From Mermis nigrescens (taxonomy: Eukaryota > Nematoda > Enoplea > Mermithida > Mermithidae), in the NCBI GenBank assembly GCA_036768485.1, contig JAVLUZ010000142.1:10841456-10905455 (forward strand): DNA of 64,000 nt, read 5' to 3'. The position numbers and the translations under genes are program-made. Shown piece after piece: positions 12,585 to 23,643 of this stretch. Below the pieces are notes generated by a model that had not been told where the DNA came from, made no database searches, and worked only from the letters and a program-made list of their open reading frames with translations. Every line of letters starts with the position of its first letter. The first letter of the stretch is position 1.

Positions 12585-13464
12585 TAATGTGCATGTATAG
12601 TCAAAAAAATAAAGTTCTGTTTATATAACGGAATTATGAAGAAAAATTACTATTATTTGTTAAATAATTGACTTAAAATATGATTTTTTAAATGAATTAA
12701 GCAACGATAGGATTGGGTGGTCCGAGGGGTTAAAATCCAAAGAACGGTCGTATTCTAAACCAAACCAAAACACCATTTCCCCATCAATATAATTTTTGAA
12801 AATTTTTGTTTTTTCGCAATTTTCTGATGCCAATGGATAGTGCTCGATGTGAACGTTGAAAAATGGTGTTTTTTCGCCATATCACTATTTTTTTAAATCT
12901 TGCACCCCCGTCCAGAATTTTGGTGCTGCCCACCTATGTATGGTCGCGACTTGCTTCAGTCTATTAAATGCTAAACTTGACGCCAGAAGACAAATTAATC
13001 AGATTTCAAAGTGCATTTTATCTAACGAAATGCCAGTTTTGACTGTGTTTTCCATGGATAGGAAAAATTGTATTTAATTAAATCGCTGTGTGTGACAGGA
13101 CACTCAGTAAACGACCCCATGATATGATCAAGATTCGTATTGAAGTGACTTAATTAATTAATAATTTGTAGAGTTAGTTTTTCCTCAATAAACTCGAAAG
13201 TTTGCCAACAGCACCTTTTTCCTTGAATGTGCCTATTAAGAGTACCCGGTTTTTCATAATCTTAGGGGGATCATACCATCTCTCATAAATAAGTTTATAT
13301 ATTTAATTCAATCATTATTAGGCAAAATACTGCGTAACATGGTCGATTGTTTTTTGATCGTTCAATTTCTTCTTTGTACTGATAAATTGACAAGCCATTT
13401 TTCGTAGGTACATACATATATCGTTGTGTAACACAAGGAACCAGTCTTGTCATCTCAATGCATT
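12585..13464. other. Intron sequence with one truncated MITE
   Basis: Apart from the MITE-C fragment at 12711-12943, nothing recognisable. Weak 60-84 codon frames look like chance. Confidence 0.5.
12711..12943 (-). mobile_element. MITE-C truncated copy 2
   Basis: Ends GGTGCTGCCCACCTATG, the reverse complement of the MITE-C left end, and shares the internal gatgccaatggatagtgctcg block. The other terminus is degraded. Confidence 0.7.
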
Positions 13465-13853
13465 GGCGTACGCAGGGGTGGGGGTCGGCCGCCCTTCCCT
13501 CCTTAGCCCAAAAATAATTTTGAAAGGTAAAATAATGCATGGAAAACAATAGACATTGGCATATTTTCTTCGAAAAATCTCAAAATTTCCGGCGCTTCGC
13601 ACCATAGGATCATTATTTTCCGTAAGTTAGTCTCAAGCGCCGCCAAAAAAACGTCATTTTTTTGTAGCATATTAAGATAAAATGGAATTTTTTAGGAAAA
13701 ATTTGAATTCAATGAGCTTAATGGATCGATCAGGTTCGGTAGCGTCAGAAAATACACTCTACTTTGTGCCCCAGTGAACGTATCTCAAAATATAGGGTTA
13801 CTAATTTTGGACTGCCCTTTCCCCCTAAAAAATCCTGCGTACGCCCCTACTTT
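13465..13853. mobile_element. Probable hAT-type MITE
   Basis: Near-terminal inverted repeats GGCGTACGCAGG / CCTGCGTACGCC. Flanks aatgcatt and tatgcatt (7 of 8 identical) resemble a target duplication. The left tip is shortened relative to the right. Contains a degenerate GGCGC hairpin near 13590. Confidence 0.55.
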
Positions 13854-14193
13854 TATGCATTGTTATTTTAGGCGAAGGAAAAGCCTTCAATGATTTTCGG
13901 TCGCATAATGGTAAATAATTGCAGTATTTGGCAGTCAGACTTAATTGTCTTTCTCAATGCTTTAAGACTTCTATTACATATGTACCTGACTTGAACACGC
14001 AATGAATTTTAAATTATACATATTTTCCCATTTTTTGTTCAACAATGAGACTCAGGATTTTGTTGGGCTTTCCTTGTCTCGTCGGAAGAAACGGGGCTTC
14101 TAAAACTCCATATTATTCAGAATTCGTATGGCGCTATGCTTCCCTAGTGCATTGCTTGCTTATAGGCTTCATTCGAAAGCGAATATGCCATCT

Positions 14194-14495
14194 TCATTTT
14201 CTTGCAACTGCAGGATGATCCTGTTCCATCTGCAGGCGCCACTGGCGTCTATCATGCGCTATAGTAGATAAAATTCCAAGCCATTTGTTGGTGAATTGTT
14301 TCTGGCTGAGGTTGAAGGGGGCCAAAGATTCCTTGGCTTCTTTCATGAGTAATCGCTGCATTGTCTTTCTGACGCCACCCTGCGGGCGTTTCCATCCGGG
14401 TTCCGGCAGGCTCGTGATTGTTATTCCAGGAAGGCGGTTTTCAGGCATTCGTAAAACGTGACCAAACCATTTCCATCGTTTCAGTCTGACTAGGC
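14194..14495 (-). pseudogene. LINE ORF2 C-terminal fragment
   Basis: Translates to a segment containing KWFGHVLRMPENRLP, then KRPQGGVRKTMQRL, then a Trp-rich end with AHDRRQWR. This series is typical of the tail of non-LTR retrotransposon reverse transcriptases (WxGHVxRMPxxR ... RPxGxxRKxW ... AxDRxxWR). Nothing of the catalytic domains is present, so it is a 5'-truncated relic. It lies antisense to the candidate host gene. Confidence 0.65.
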
Positions 14496-14666
14496 TGGAC
14501 CATTACATCTTCGGATCTCTTCAAGAAGTCCCTAGTACATACTCGTATATTAGCACTTCCCATCGTAATTAATACTCTCAAATGACTCTTTCATAAGAAA
14601 TAAGTTTTAAGATTGCATCGAGCATGTGTTACAGCTTTTTCAACGAATGAATACGATTTTTTAAAG

Positions 14667-14806
14667 GCTACTCTGGTTGGAGAGAAGTTAACGAATTGTT
14701 CGAATCATATCAGCATGGGGAAAACAGCCTGGATTTGGAATATAAAAAATGGATTAGGAAGCAAAATGAATACTACGAAGTTAGTCGATTAATTAGTGAA
14801 TATATT
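14667..14806 (+). CDS. Candidate host-gene exon d (46 codons + 2 nt)
   Basis: Follows tttttaaag and ends before gtatgt. In the phase left by exon c it is open across its full length and encodes a charged, aromatic-rich helical segment beginning YSGWREVNELFESYQ. Ends in phase 0, matching exon e. Confidence 0.55.
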
Positions 14807-15067
14807 GTATGTACTTGAGTAGCATTTTGATTGCAATGAATCAATAAATTTACGCTTAAGGTGGGTTCGTAATTTTCATAAAAATGCGATGAAATAACTT
14901 TAAATAAGTCAATACTCATGATGCTTGAACAAAAAATTCCTTTCTCATTATAGTTACTCTTTTTGGTGCATCCCAAAATACCTTTATTCAACATTTAAAA
15001 AAATAGAAAATGCGAGGAATTTTTCTTGTTTTATGAAAATCAAAAAAATACGATAAATACTCGTACC
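14807..15067 (+). other. Putative intron d-e, left part
   Basis: Begins gtatgt. AT-rich with no repeat recognised. Confidence 0.35.
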
Positions 15068-15545
15068 CGCACGTGGACGTTGGGTGGGAGGGTTAGGGGG
15101 TATGCCCCATGTGCGCGTGGGGAAGGGGGTTGGGGGTATGCATTCCCTAGAAGTTCGAATACCCCCCAGAAATCAATTTTTGGAGTTTTTTTCGCAATTT
15201 TTTGATGCCAATGTATATTACTCGATGAGAAACGTTGAAAAATGGTATTTTTCGCTATAACACAATTTTTAAGACCTTTTTGATCTTTGGAAAATCTTGC
15301 AACCCCCAGAATTTTTGTGCTGCCTATCTATGGCATGCACCCCAGATGGCCGAATACCCCCCCCCGGAATTTGATTTTTGAAATGTTTTTTTGTTTTTTT
15401 TTCGCAATTTTTTGATGCCAATGGATAGTGATCCTTGAGAAACGTTAAAAAATGGTGGTTTTTTCGCCATACCAATATTTTTAAGATCATTTTTTAACCT
15501 TTGAAAAATCTTGCACCCCCCAGAATTTCGGTGCTGCCCACCTAT
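15068..15545 (-). mobile_element. Two MITE-C copies in tandem
   Basis: Two inverted-orientation units (about 15068-15331 and 15332-15545), each ending in GTGCTGCC(C/T)A(C/T)CTATG-type sequence and each carrying the gatgccaatg(g/t)ata block. The left unit begins CGCACGTGGACG, with a second terminus-like sequence at about 15107. Target duplications are not clear, so it is old or rearranged. Confidence 0.7.
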
Positions 15546-16293
15546 GCTCTTACTCGGGCCATGTCGATACTTCGTTATGTTTTAATGTACACATACTTAC
15601 TTGTATGAATGTCCTAGAAGGACTTGAATGAATAGCGAGCAGCTATGTACATAATGAACGCCCTTTTATTGCCAGTAAACAGCTGGTAATACAAACTATA
15701 TTACTGTGTGTAACAAAGGTCTGAATTTCGTAATTTCTTCCGTTGCTTCGCCCTATGTAAAATAAAATACATAGGAATATGGCATACCTGTGGATTTATA
15801 TACGCAAAATATGCAGGTAGCTGGGAGGTAGGTCGATCCTCCCACCCAGTGTCGGTCGCCTCTCATCTTTCAGAGGTTGAGATTTATCACTCCCCCTCCT
15901 GATTTTTGGCAGAGCCTTGAGTTTTTTGGCCATTTTTAGATGCTTTTTTGACTGTTTTTGGCCTAAAATTAAAGGTCATTCATTACTTCCTCCCAAAACG
16001 GCCGATTACTCCACACCTAAAATTTTGAGCTGTTATATGTCTGTGCTTACAGTATTTCGAGTTGAGAAAAAAACTGCATCTTGCATCACTGTTGCGTTGT
16101 TGCGCATAACAAATCTGTCTTCCAATATTTCAGTTTAGATATTTTTTATTCATACAAATGGAGCAAATTTTCGTAATAAAAAATAGGTTTTGCATAAGTG
16201 CTGCAACCGGCAACTTTTTGAGAAAGTTTAAACTCACTATAAAATTGTTTATAAATAATATGACATCGGTGATATTCTATTGTGTATGTCGAG
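15546..16293. other. Intron sequence with dispersed repeat copy 2
   Basis: Contains the second copy (about 15888-16050) of the repeat at 2050-2215. Otherwise no feature seen. Confidence 0.5.
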
Positions 16294-16549
16294 CATAGGT
16301 GGGCAGCTCCAAAATCCTGGGGGTGTAAGTTTTTTCAGAGGTCAAAAAATGATCTTAAAAATTGTGGCATGGCAAAAAAACCACCATCTTTCAACGTTTC
16401 TCCTTGAGTTCTATCCATTGGCATCAAAAAATTACGAAAAAACGAGAGAGAAAATTTCAAAAATTGAATTCTGGGGTGGTATTTTGATTTCTGGGGTATT
16501 CGGCCTTCTGGGGGTGCACACCCCCAACCCCCTCCCAAGCCCACGCGTG
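16294..16549 (+). mobile_element. MITE-C copy with perfect target duplication
   Basis: Starts CATAGGTGGGCAGC and ends GCCCACGCGTG. The 8-bp repeat atgtcgag is perfect at 16286-16293 and 16550-16557. Confidence 0.9.
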
Positions 16550-16557
16550 ATGTCGAG

Positions 16558-17037
16558 TCGTAGGATGACGGTTATCATTGTCCAGCGGCAAAACTGCATT
16601 TTTGTAATCTGATTCGTGCATTATAGTGAAAAAGCTCTCGCTAATGAAACAGACTCCATAATTTCCGCTGCAATACAGCGACAAAAAACAATATTTGACG
16701 TCTGCTTTTGTTGTTCGGTTAAAGAGCTTGTTAAGGAGAGTTTGAATTGCGATGTTTAATTCATCCGTTTTTGCGCATAATGCAAGATTTTTGTGCGCAT
16801 TTCTTCTTAATATGTATGTACATTGCTAGAAAACGACTTGCTTGCTTATTAATTCATAAATTACTATTTTTGATGAATTAGAACTTCAAGAAAGGGAAAA
16901 ATAAGATATAGTTAATGTAAAGCAAGCTCGCGTGTACTCTTAATCATCTGACGTTGCCTGCTACTAAAAATTATCAGTTTTACCTCGGTGGTCATAAGTT
17001 TCGATCGCACGATTCTCTTGTCATCTGATGACGTACA
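16558..17037. other. Intron sequence, nothing recognised
   Basis: AT-rich unique sequence between two MITE-C insertions. Confidence 0.4.
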
Positions 17038-17045
17038 CATATAAT

Positions 17046-17553
17046 CACACCTGGGCGTGGGGGTTTGGGGGGTATGCACCATACGTGGGCAGCAAGAAAA
17101 TTCTGGGGGGTGCAAGATTTTTTTGAAGGTCGAAAAATGGCCTTAAAAATGGTGGTGTGGCGATAAAAACACCATTTTTCGACGTTTCTCATCAAGCACT
17201 ATCCATTGGCATCAAAAAATTGCGAAAAAAACGAAAAAAATTTTCAAAAATTGAATTCTGGGGGGGGGTATTTTGGTTTCTGGGGGTGCATACCCCCCAA
17301 ACCCCCACGCCCAGGTGTGGTATGCAACCCCCAGAAACCAAAATACCCCCCCCAGAAATCAAAATACCCCCCAGAATTCAATTTTTGAAAATTTTTTTCG
17401 TTTTTTTCGCAATTTTTTGATGCCAATGGATAGTGCTTGATGAGAAACGTCGAAAAATGGTGTTTTTATCGCCATACCACCATTTTTAAGGCCATTTTTT
17501 GACCTTCAAAAAAATCTTGCATCCCCCCAGAATTTTCTTGTTTCCCACGTATG
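17046..17553 (-). mobile_element. Composite (dimeric) MITE-C
   Basis: Outer element starts CACACCTGGGCGTGG and ends CCCACGTATG, with the perfect 8-bp flank catataat at 17038-17045 and 17554-17561. A second copy in opposite orientation sits inside it, making a large palindrome. Confidence 0.9.
17080..17319 (+). mobile_element. MITE-C nested inside MITE-C
   Basis: Starts CATACGTGGGCAGC and ends CGCCCAGGTGTG. Flanks gtatgcac / gtatgcaa (7 of 8). The same internal site, gtatgcac, is used in the 22.5-kb cluster. Confidence 0.85.
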
Positions 17554-18004
17554 CATATAATGCGTCTTCGATTTTTATCAATGTGCTTTGTTTTTTAGTG
17601 TCATTTGAACAAGCATATTGCGTAGCTTTTCGTCAAAATCAATCATTGAGCTTTGACAAAATTTAGTTTTTCAATTTAAAGTCAAAAGTATGGCCAATTG
17701 TATGTATATTCCGCGAAAATAATTGAAATGCGCATCGATTGCACTTGAAATTATATCAATTTATATTAAATTAAACTATATTACATTCCAAATCACTAAA
17801 ATTCGCGAAAAACGTTACTAAAACTAAAATTCTGGGGTCTTCAGTAACCTGTGGGCTTTTTTCAACTTCTGGGGTGTTTCAACTTCTGGATCTCACCAAA
17901 CCCCCTTCCTCTCACGCCAACGTGTTGCGGCAACTATTTGTTGAATCAGCTCCAAATTTAGATGTTTTGCGCATGTGTACTACTTTTTCTTGACCTATTT
18001 TCAG

Positions 18005-18135
18005 AGTTTGCAAGTATATTTAAATTCCTTACGAAGATACATCGAGAAAGCGCTGTTAAATAGTGAATCCATGTGCCACGATATGTTCGAATTATGGGCC
18101 GAAACAAAATCAGAAGCTCTCTTATTGAAAACAGA
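18005..18135 (+). CDS. Candidate host-gene exon e (43 codons + 2 nt)
   Basis: An excellent acceptor (cctattttcag) is followed by an open segment that continues exon d in phase 0. It begins SLQVYLNSLRRYIEKALLN, is Leu/Glu/Lys-rich and likely coiled coil. Donor gtaggc leaves two bases. Confidence 0.55.
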
Positions 18136-18471
18136 GTAGGCGTATGCTTCATATTTTTATTACTCAGACTGTGTTAATAAGTTTATAATTTCATAATTAA
18201 TAATTTATATATAATATAATTCGGCTAAAATTAAATAAGTCGCTCACTTGCGTAGCATATATTTATTGTAGTAATGTAAGGAGTCGCACTGTCGTACAGA
18301 AACATTCCTTCCATCCATATTGCAAAATTTAGCTGAACTCCGTAGTTTTTTCTTATTTTTTAAGATAATCCTATTCAAAAAGGACGATGAAAACCTTCAC
18401 TCTTCCCTTTATCCATGTTTGTACCGCATGTTTTTGGGTGTTTTTAGTTTTCAGAATTTTATTTTGTTCAG

Positions 18472-18540
18472 ATTGATCCACTTGGGCTTACACGAAGAAT
18501 ATTTACGGTCAGCACTATCAAACAGCTGAGACAATTAAGG
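18472..18540 (+). CDS. Candidate host-gene exon f, frame uncertain
   Basis: Follows ttttgttcag. In the phase set by exon e it reads LIHLGLHEEYLRSAL and then reaches a TGA at 18527-18529. A second frame is open to an AAG|gtattc donor and reads ...STIKQLRQL. Either this is a terminal exon, or a small indel shifts the frame near 18515. Further short open pieces follow at 18593-18666 and 18717-18835, the last ending in TGA, but their phases do not join cleanly. Confidence 0.3.
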
Positions 18541-19217
18541 TATTCTAGGCTTTTAATTATTTAAGAATTAGTCCCATAAGATAGATATTTCCAGGTATAA
18601 GTCAGGAAAGAATCGCGGTCATACTTACGAGAAAAACATTCAGCGAATAGTGGCGCACCTAAAAATTTGTATAAAATGCTAATTTTTTATTTCTGACCTG
18701 AATTATTCTGTCTCAGGAAATAAGTGCGAATGCCTGGTATAATTTAAAACTTGTACGAAATATTGGGCCTAACTCAAATTTCCTACTGCAGCCTATCCGC
18801 TATTGTCGTTTTGGCTTGCTTTACCTGCTGGCATCAAGCTGAATGCATATTACCAAGTCTAAGCCTAAAACGATTCTTCTCGTACTGTCTGAATCTGTTA
18901 TGCGGGCTGGAAAAGAAAGTAATAGAAAGATCTAAAAAATATTTAAAAAAACCGGAAAAGCAATAGCAGATTAAAGCTGTAGAAGGATATGTGGGTTGGC
19001 CCAAATATTGATCTAAAATCACCAGGATTACATATGAATATGTTCATTTCATCTTTTCATTCGTTAACTGTTCTTTTTCATTGAATGTATTATTATCTGC
19101 CCACAGGGCTAAAATTTGGCCTTTTTCAGCCCTTAATCAGGTTTCTTGAATACGAATATTTGTCAGAGGTTAAGGCTGCAATGGGGTATCTGTTTACGTA
19201 ATGTACTGCGTAATATA
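18541..19217 (+). other. Possible further exons, otherwise unassigned
   Basis: Two segments bounded by good acceptors (tatttccag at about 18592, ctgtctcag at about 18719) are open, but I could not build a consistent splice chain. Confidence 0.25.
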
Positions 19218-20600
19218 TCATAGGTAGCACGTTAGCGCGTACCTATAATATACTAGCGTCCTCCTTAATAGTGACTACCCCCTACAGCTATAACCGGACA
19301 CTTATGTATTGTGCGGTTTTTTAAAAGATAGATAATAAAAATTCGATGCAGCAATTTTTATTTTTCTACACATCTACCCCGTGTGAAAGAGCGAGTAAAG
19401 TTTTACTGTAACGTTATAAGATATACTTTAAAATTTTGGTCGGCGACACGACTCATCAAATTCACTTTTTGCATTCTGTGTCGTCTAATTTGTTCAAAAT
19501 GTAGATAATTCATTCATTAAGCTCGATAACACTTTTTTATTTTTTTTGAAAAGTGACTAACTTTTAGAGTGACAGTGTAAAGAGTGTAAAGAATCTGAGG
19601 GTAAAAAATACATTTTGGCCTGCATTTTGTCTGCTAGCAACTCCGGTTATAAGTATCAAGAATTTTAGTCTAGCAGAAATGTACGACGACTCAATGGCTA
19701 CCTTCGGCTTACCTGCAAATTTTTTATACCCAATACGGAGTTAGATCTAGAGGTTCAAATTTTACACTCTAGTAAATGGTGTAAAAAACAGGTTTTGTCT
19801 GATGTTTCTCCGCCAAATTCTCCGGTCATAAGTCGGGACAAATCAAATAGAATAAAAATAAGATTTGTTCTAACGGCTACACGTCGCAGCAAACCATGTG
19901 TTAAAAAACAATATTGAGTTACTTAAGGAGGCGTAAAATTCGAAATCAGGGGGGGTGTAAAATATGCGGAAAAACACGTTTTTTTCTTCTTTGATTGGTC
20001 AGTATCTCAAATAGGATGCGATATAGGAGTTTTTCACACAAACGTACTACGACTCAAACGCTATGAATTGGCCCAAACTTAATTTCTTCGCACTCAATGG
20101 AAAGTTAGGTTCAGATTTTTAAAGTTTACAATGTGATGGATTGTGGAAAATACGTTTTTGTTCCTTTTTTTGTTTGCCAATTCCTCCGTATTGAAGTCAG
20201 GATAAGTCGAAAAGAATAAAAATAAAGTACTTCCTAAGGGATACACGTCACAGAAAATTTTGTTTATTTACATCTTCACATGTTTTTACCTTGCTCTTTT
20301 CTCCGGTTATGAGTGGTGGTTGGGCGCGTTTGTTTACACTCAACAGTGGTGTAGAGTGGTTTACATCTAATACTTATTTGCCTTTAGACCATTGTGGAGA
20401 GTTGATTTTTCCATCCATGTCGAACGTGATATCAGACTTACGAATCCGACTAAAATCTTATTCACACTCGGCGGCTGTGAAAAGTTTAACGAGAAAAGTC
20501 ATTTTTTCTTTAGAGTATTGCGGACGGCCAAATTTTTTAAAAATGTTTCTTCGTGACTTCAAAATTACGAATCTGGCCTTAAAATCTTTAATATCCGCTG
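19218..20600 (+). mobile_element. Helitron-like element D, 5' part, opposite orientation
   Basis: Begins TCATAGGTAGCACGTTAGCGCG, preceded by A at 19217, and continues with the diverged body of the family (ctacagctataaccggacac, then repeated tttacac..tgtaaag blocks). The 3' inverted-repeat end is missing. Confidence 0.65.
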
Positions 20601-21149
20601 GTTGTTGAGATTTTTTGAAGCGATGTATGGATTACGCGCATGTGTGTTATGCCACACGTGTTGCTTAATTCGCTTTTCTAAACATACTTTCTGTGATAAA
20701 CTTGTCACTATAATGTATGTAAAGGTATACAGTGATGTACATGCAAACGTTGATATTTTGTCGTTAGGTTACATTAACGTATTGATCATCTTCACTAAAT
20801 GCGTAGGTATTACTTTAGTACGCCCAGTGCCAATTCTACGTATATTTAAGCTGCATCTTTAGTTCACATTGTGCGTGCGTTTGCACAATATTGATTGTTG
20901 GCTGTTTTCACGTCGCACCCGTCGATACGCGCAAAGTGGTCATTTTCCTATTAAATAGCACTTTATGATAATTTTATATGATATAGTATAGTAGATCCCA
21001 CGCCAAAGGAGCAGGGGCGGCTTGTTTTGTCTTTCCGCCCGGTATGTGTGGTTGGATTCCCGTCCAAAACTCTTAGGTAAGTAAACAGAATTTTGACTTC
21101 AATTTTTCAATGAATATTTTTTTGAATTTTCTAGAGAAAAAATAGGGGA
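20601..21149. other. Unassigned intronic sequence
   Basis: No gene or repeat recognised. Confidence 0.4.
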
Positions 21150-21769
21150 CTAGCAACCAAAGATGCTCCGATGGAACAAAAAGGATGAATATATTTGGAA
21201 TTAAGCATTATTAAGGATATAAAAGGAGGGGACTAGGGAAAGTTACCTAAGCATACCTGTGAAACTTGAAAGAATCAACTGAAAACAGGACTTTCGCTAA
21301 AAACGCATAAAATCGAAATATATATTATGCGGCCTCTGAAAGCAGCTCGATTTGATGTGTTTTAATAACCGATTTAGTTTCTTATCAATATTAAATTTCT
21401 CCGACATTAGTTAATCGTCAATGGCTTCAGCAAACACACCGTCTCGTTAACTGCTGTCGCATAGCAATGCATAACATACTAGCTTAACTATGCGCATTAC
21501 GTCGTTTTTCGGTCAGTGAGCGTTTCTTTTTGGAATAAGCATTCATATTATTAATTTTAACGTCGGAGGTGCAACTCCGTTCTGCGAGGCCGCAGAATAT
21601 ACTTCGATTTTATGTGTTTTAGCGAAAGTCTATTTTTTTGTTGATTCTTTCAACTTGGACAAGCATGCTAAGGTAACTTTTCCCTAGTCTCCTCCTTTTC
21701 TATCCTTAATAATGCTTAATTCCAAATATATTCGTCTTTTTTGTTCCGTCGGAGCATTTGGGGTGCTAG
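21150..21769. mobile_element. Free-standing inverted-repeat element with CTAG tips
   Basis: Arms of about 170 bp (21150-21330 and 21590-21769) are diverged relatives of the arms at the 3' end of the Helitron-like elements. Both tips read CTAG followed by T on their outward strand. It lacks the long body, so the inverted repeat may move alone or be a solo 3' end dimer. Confidence 0.65.
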
Positions 21770-21876
21770 TATGTTACATATATGTAGGTACATCGCCAAA
21801 CACATTTATGTATTTGCATACATAAATGTATAATTATAGTAAATGCTTATATGCTATTTACAAAATGTTCGTCAAG

Positions 21877-22135
21877 ACAAAATGTGGATTTGGAAAAGAA
21901 TGCAATTAATGCGAAAATCAAAGAAAGCAAAGCAATGCTTAATACGTATGATTCCATGTCTGGTCCCGCGTTTGAGAAACTAATCAAAGAATACGAACGT
22001 ATTGAACATGATTTGAATAATAAAAGGTGGGCGTTGAAAGAATTCGGTAGCAGGTCAACAGAAGGAGAATTTGGAGGCGAGTCGACGGATTTCGACATTA
22101 CGAAATGCGTTGCGCATAGATCTGCTCTTTTGTGA
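21877..22135 (+). CDS. Candidate C-terminal exon g (about 85 codons, stop TGA)
   Basis: Open reading frame after cgtcaag, ending in TGA. It encodes a charged helical segment with a stretch beginning LIKEYERIEHDLNNKRWALK, then a Gly/Glu/Ser tail. The pattern (Tyr, Gly-Pro, Phe-Glu, Glu-Tyr, then a conserved Lys-x-Trp) reminds me of the C-terminus of augmin subunit 4 (HAUS4/AUG4), which would suit the coiled-coil exons upstream. This is recollection, not a search result. Confidence 0.4.
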
Positions 22136-22300
22136 TTATCGCGTTATTTTGCTGCATTATGTTTTTCTAGAAAGCTAAAATGCAATAATTTCAGAATGGA
22201 TTTTTTATTATTTAACGAATTGAAAAAATAATCAAATGAATTGACCGTGCGATAATGATGCACAGTGGCGGATCTAGGATTTTCCTAAGGGGGGGTGGTA

Positions 22301-23073
22301 CATAAACCTGGGAATGGGGGTATGCACCCCCAGAAATAAAAATACCCCCAAAATTCAATTTTTGAAATTTTTTGTTTTTTTTTCGCAATTTTTGATGCCA
22401 ATGGATAGTGCTCGATGAGAAACGTTGAAAAATGGTGTTTTTTCGCCATACCACCACTCCTGGGCGTGGGGGAGTTTGGGGGTATGCACCATACGTGGGC
22501 AGCAAGAAAATTCTAGGGGTATCCAAAATTTTTTAAGGTCAAAAAATGGCCTTAAAAATGGTGGTATGGCGATGAAAACACCATTTTTCGACGTTTCACA
22601 TCAAGCACTATCCATTGGCATCAAAAAATTGCGAAAAAAACGGAAAAAAATTCAAAAATTGATTTCTGGGGGGGTCTTTTGATTTCTGGGGGGGTCTTTT
22701 GGTTTCTGGGGGGGTCCTAACCCCCCAGACCCCCCCCCACGCCCATGTGTGGTATGCACTCCCCGAGAAACCAGAATACCCACCCCCAGAAATCAAAATA
22801 CCCCCAGAATTTAATTTTTAAAATTTTTTTAAATTTTTTTTGCATTTTTTGATACCAATGGATAGTGCTCGATGAGAAACATCGAAAATTGGTGTTCTTT
22901 TTCGCCATACCTCCACTTTTAAGGCCATTTTTTGACCTTTGAAAAATCTTGCACCCCTTCCCCCCAGAATTCTCTTGCTGCCCACATATGCATACCACCA
23001 TTTTTAAGGTCATTTTTTGACCTTTGAAAAGTCTTGCATCCCCCTCCCAGAGTTTTGGTGCCGCCCACCTATG
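22301..23073. mobile_element. Nested MITE-C cluster
   Basis: At least three MITE-C units in alternating orientation inside the hAT-type element, ending in GCCCACCTATG at 23073. Confidence 0.75.
22490..22751 (+). mobile_element. MITE-C inner copy with perfect duplication
   Basis: Starts CATACGTGGGCAGC and ends CGCCCATGTGTG. The 8-bp flank gtatgcac is perfect (22482-22489 and 22752-22759) and lies in another MITE-C. Confidence 0.9.
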
Positions 23074-23643
23074 ATGGTACCCCAATTTTTCCAAAACAAT
23101 CACTAATAGGCCCGAAAATTAGTTCTTCACGTACGAAGAAATAGCGTTTTTTCGGCGTTTCAAGTTGTATACTTTTACTTAAAATCACTTTTGACGCAAT
23201 ATTTTTTCGAAAAATTTTGATATTTTTGACAATTTTGTGCCAAGAAATCATTAAAATTCAGCGAAAGTCTGGCGCGAAGCGCCGGAAAATTCGCAAAATT
23301 TAGGCGGATGGACGTTTACAAGCTTGATTTACTCCATGATATCTTTATTTGCAGCATTTGACGCGAAATGTCGAATAGGAGAAAATTGTGCTAAAATAGC
23401 TGTTTTTGCTATTGAAATTGCTTTTAAACCTATTCCATGAGCGAAAAAATGGCTCCGAGGTCGCCAGGAAAGTGAATAAATGTCATCAATAGGTATTATC
23501 CGGCGCGCAGCGCCAGAAAAAATTGGAGAAATTATGGTCACTGACGGTCAAAAATCATTGCAAATCGCATATCCATTCCTTATCTCGCCAAATATTTTTA
23601 GCCGATGGGGGTTGGTGGCCGCCCTCCCTTAAATCCGCCCCTG

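Larger units (their letters stand above)
22263..23643. mobile_element. hAT-type element interrupted by MITE-C cluster
   Basis: Outer termini CAGTGGCGGATCTAGG and AAATCCGCCCCTG are inverted repeats of the hAT CAGNGGCGG type. A target duplication is not evident. GGCGC hairpins occur near 23270 and 23501. MITE-C copies fill 22301-23073. Confidence 0.6.

Noticed and set aside
16335..17426. Gly/Pro-rich 60-110 codon frames
   Set aside because: They translate the C- and G-runs of MITE-C in various frames and recur with each MITE copy.
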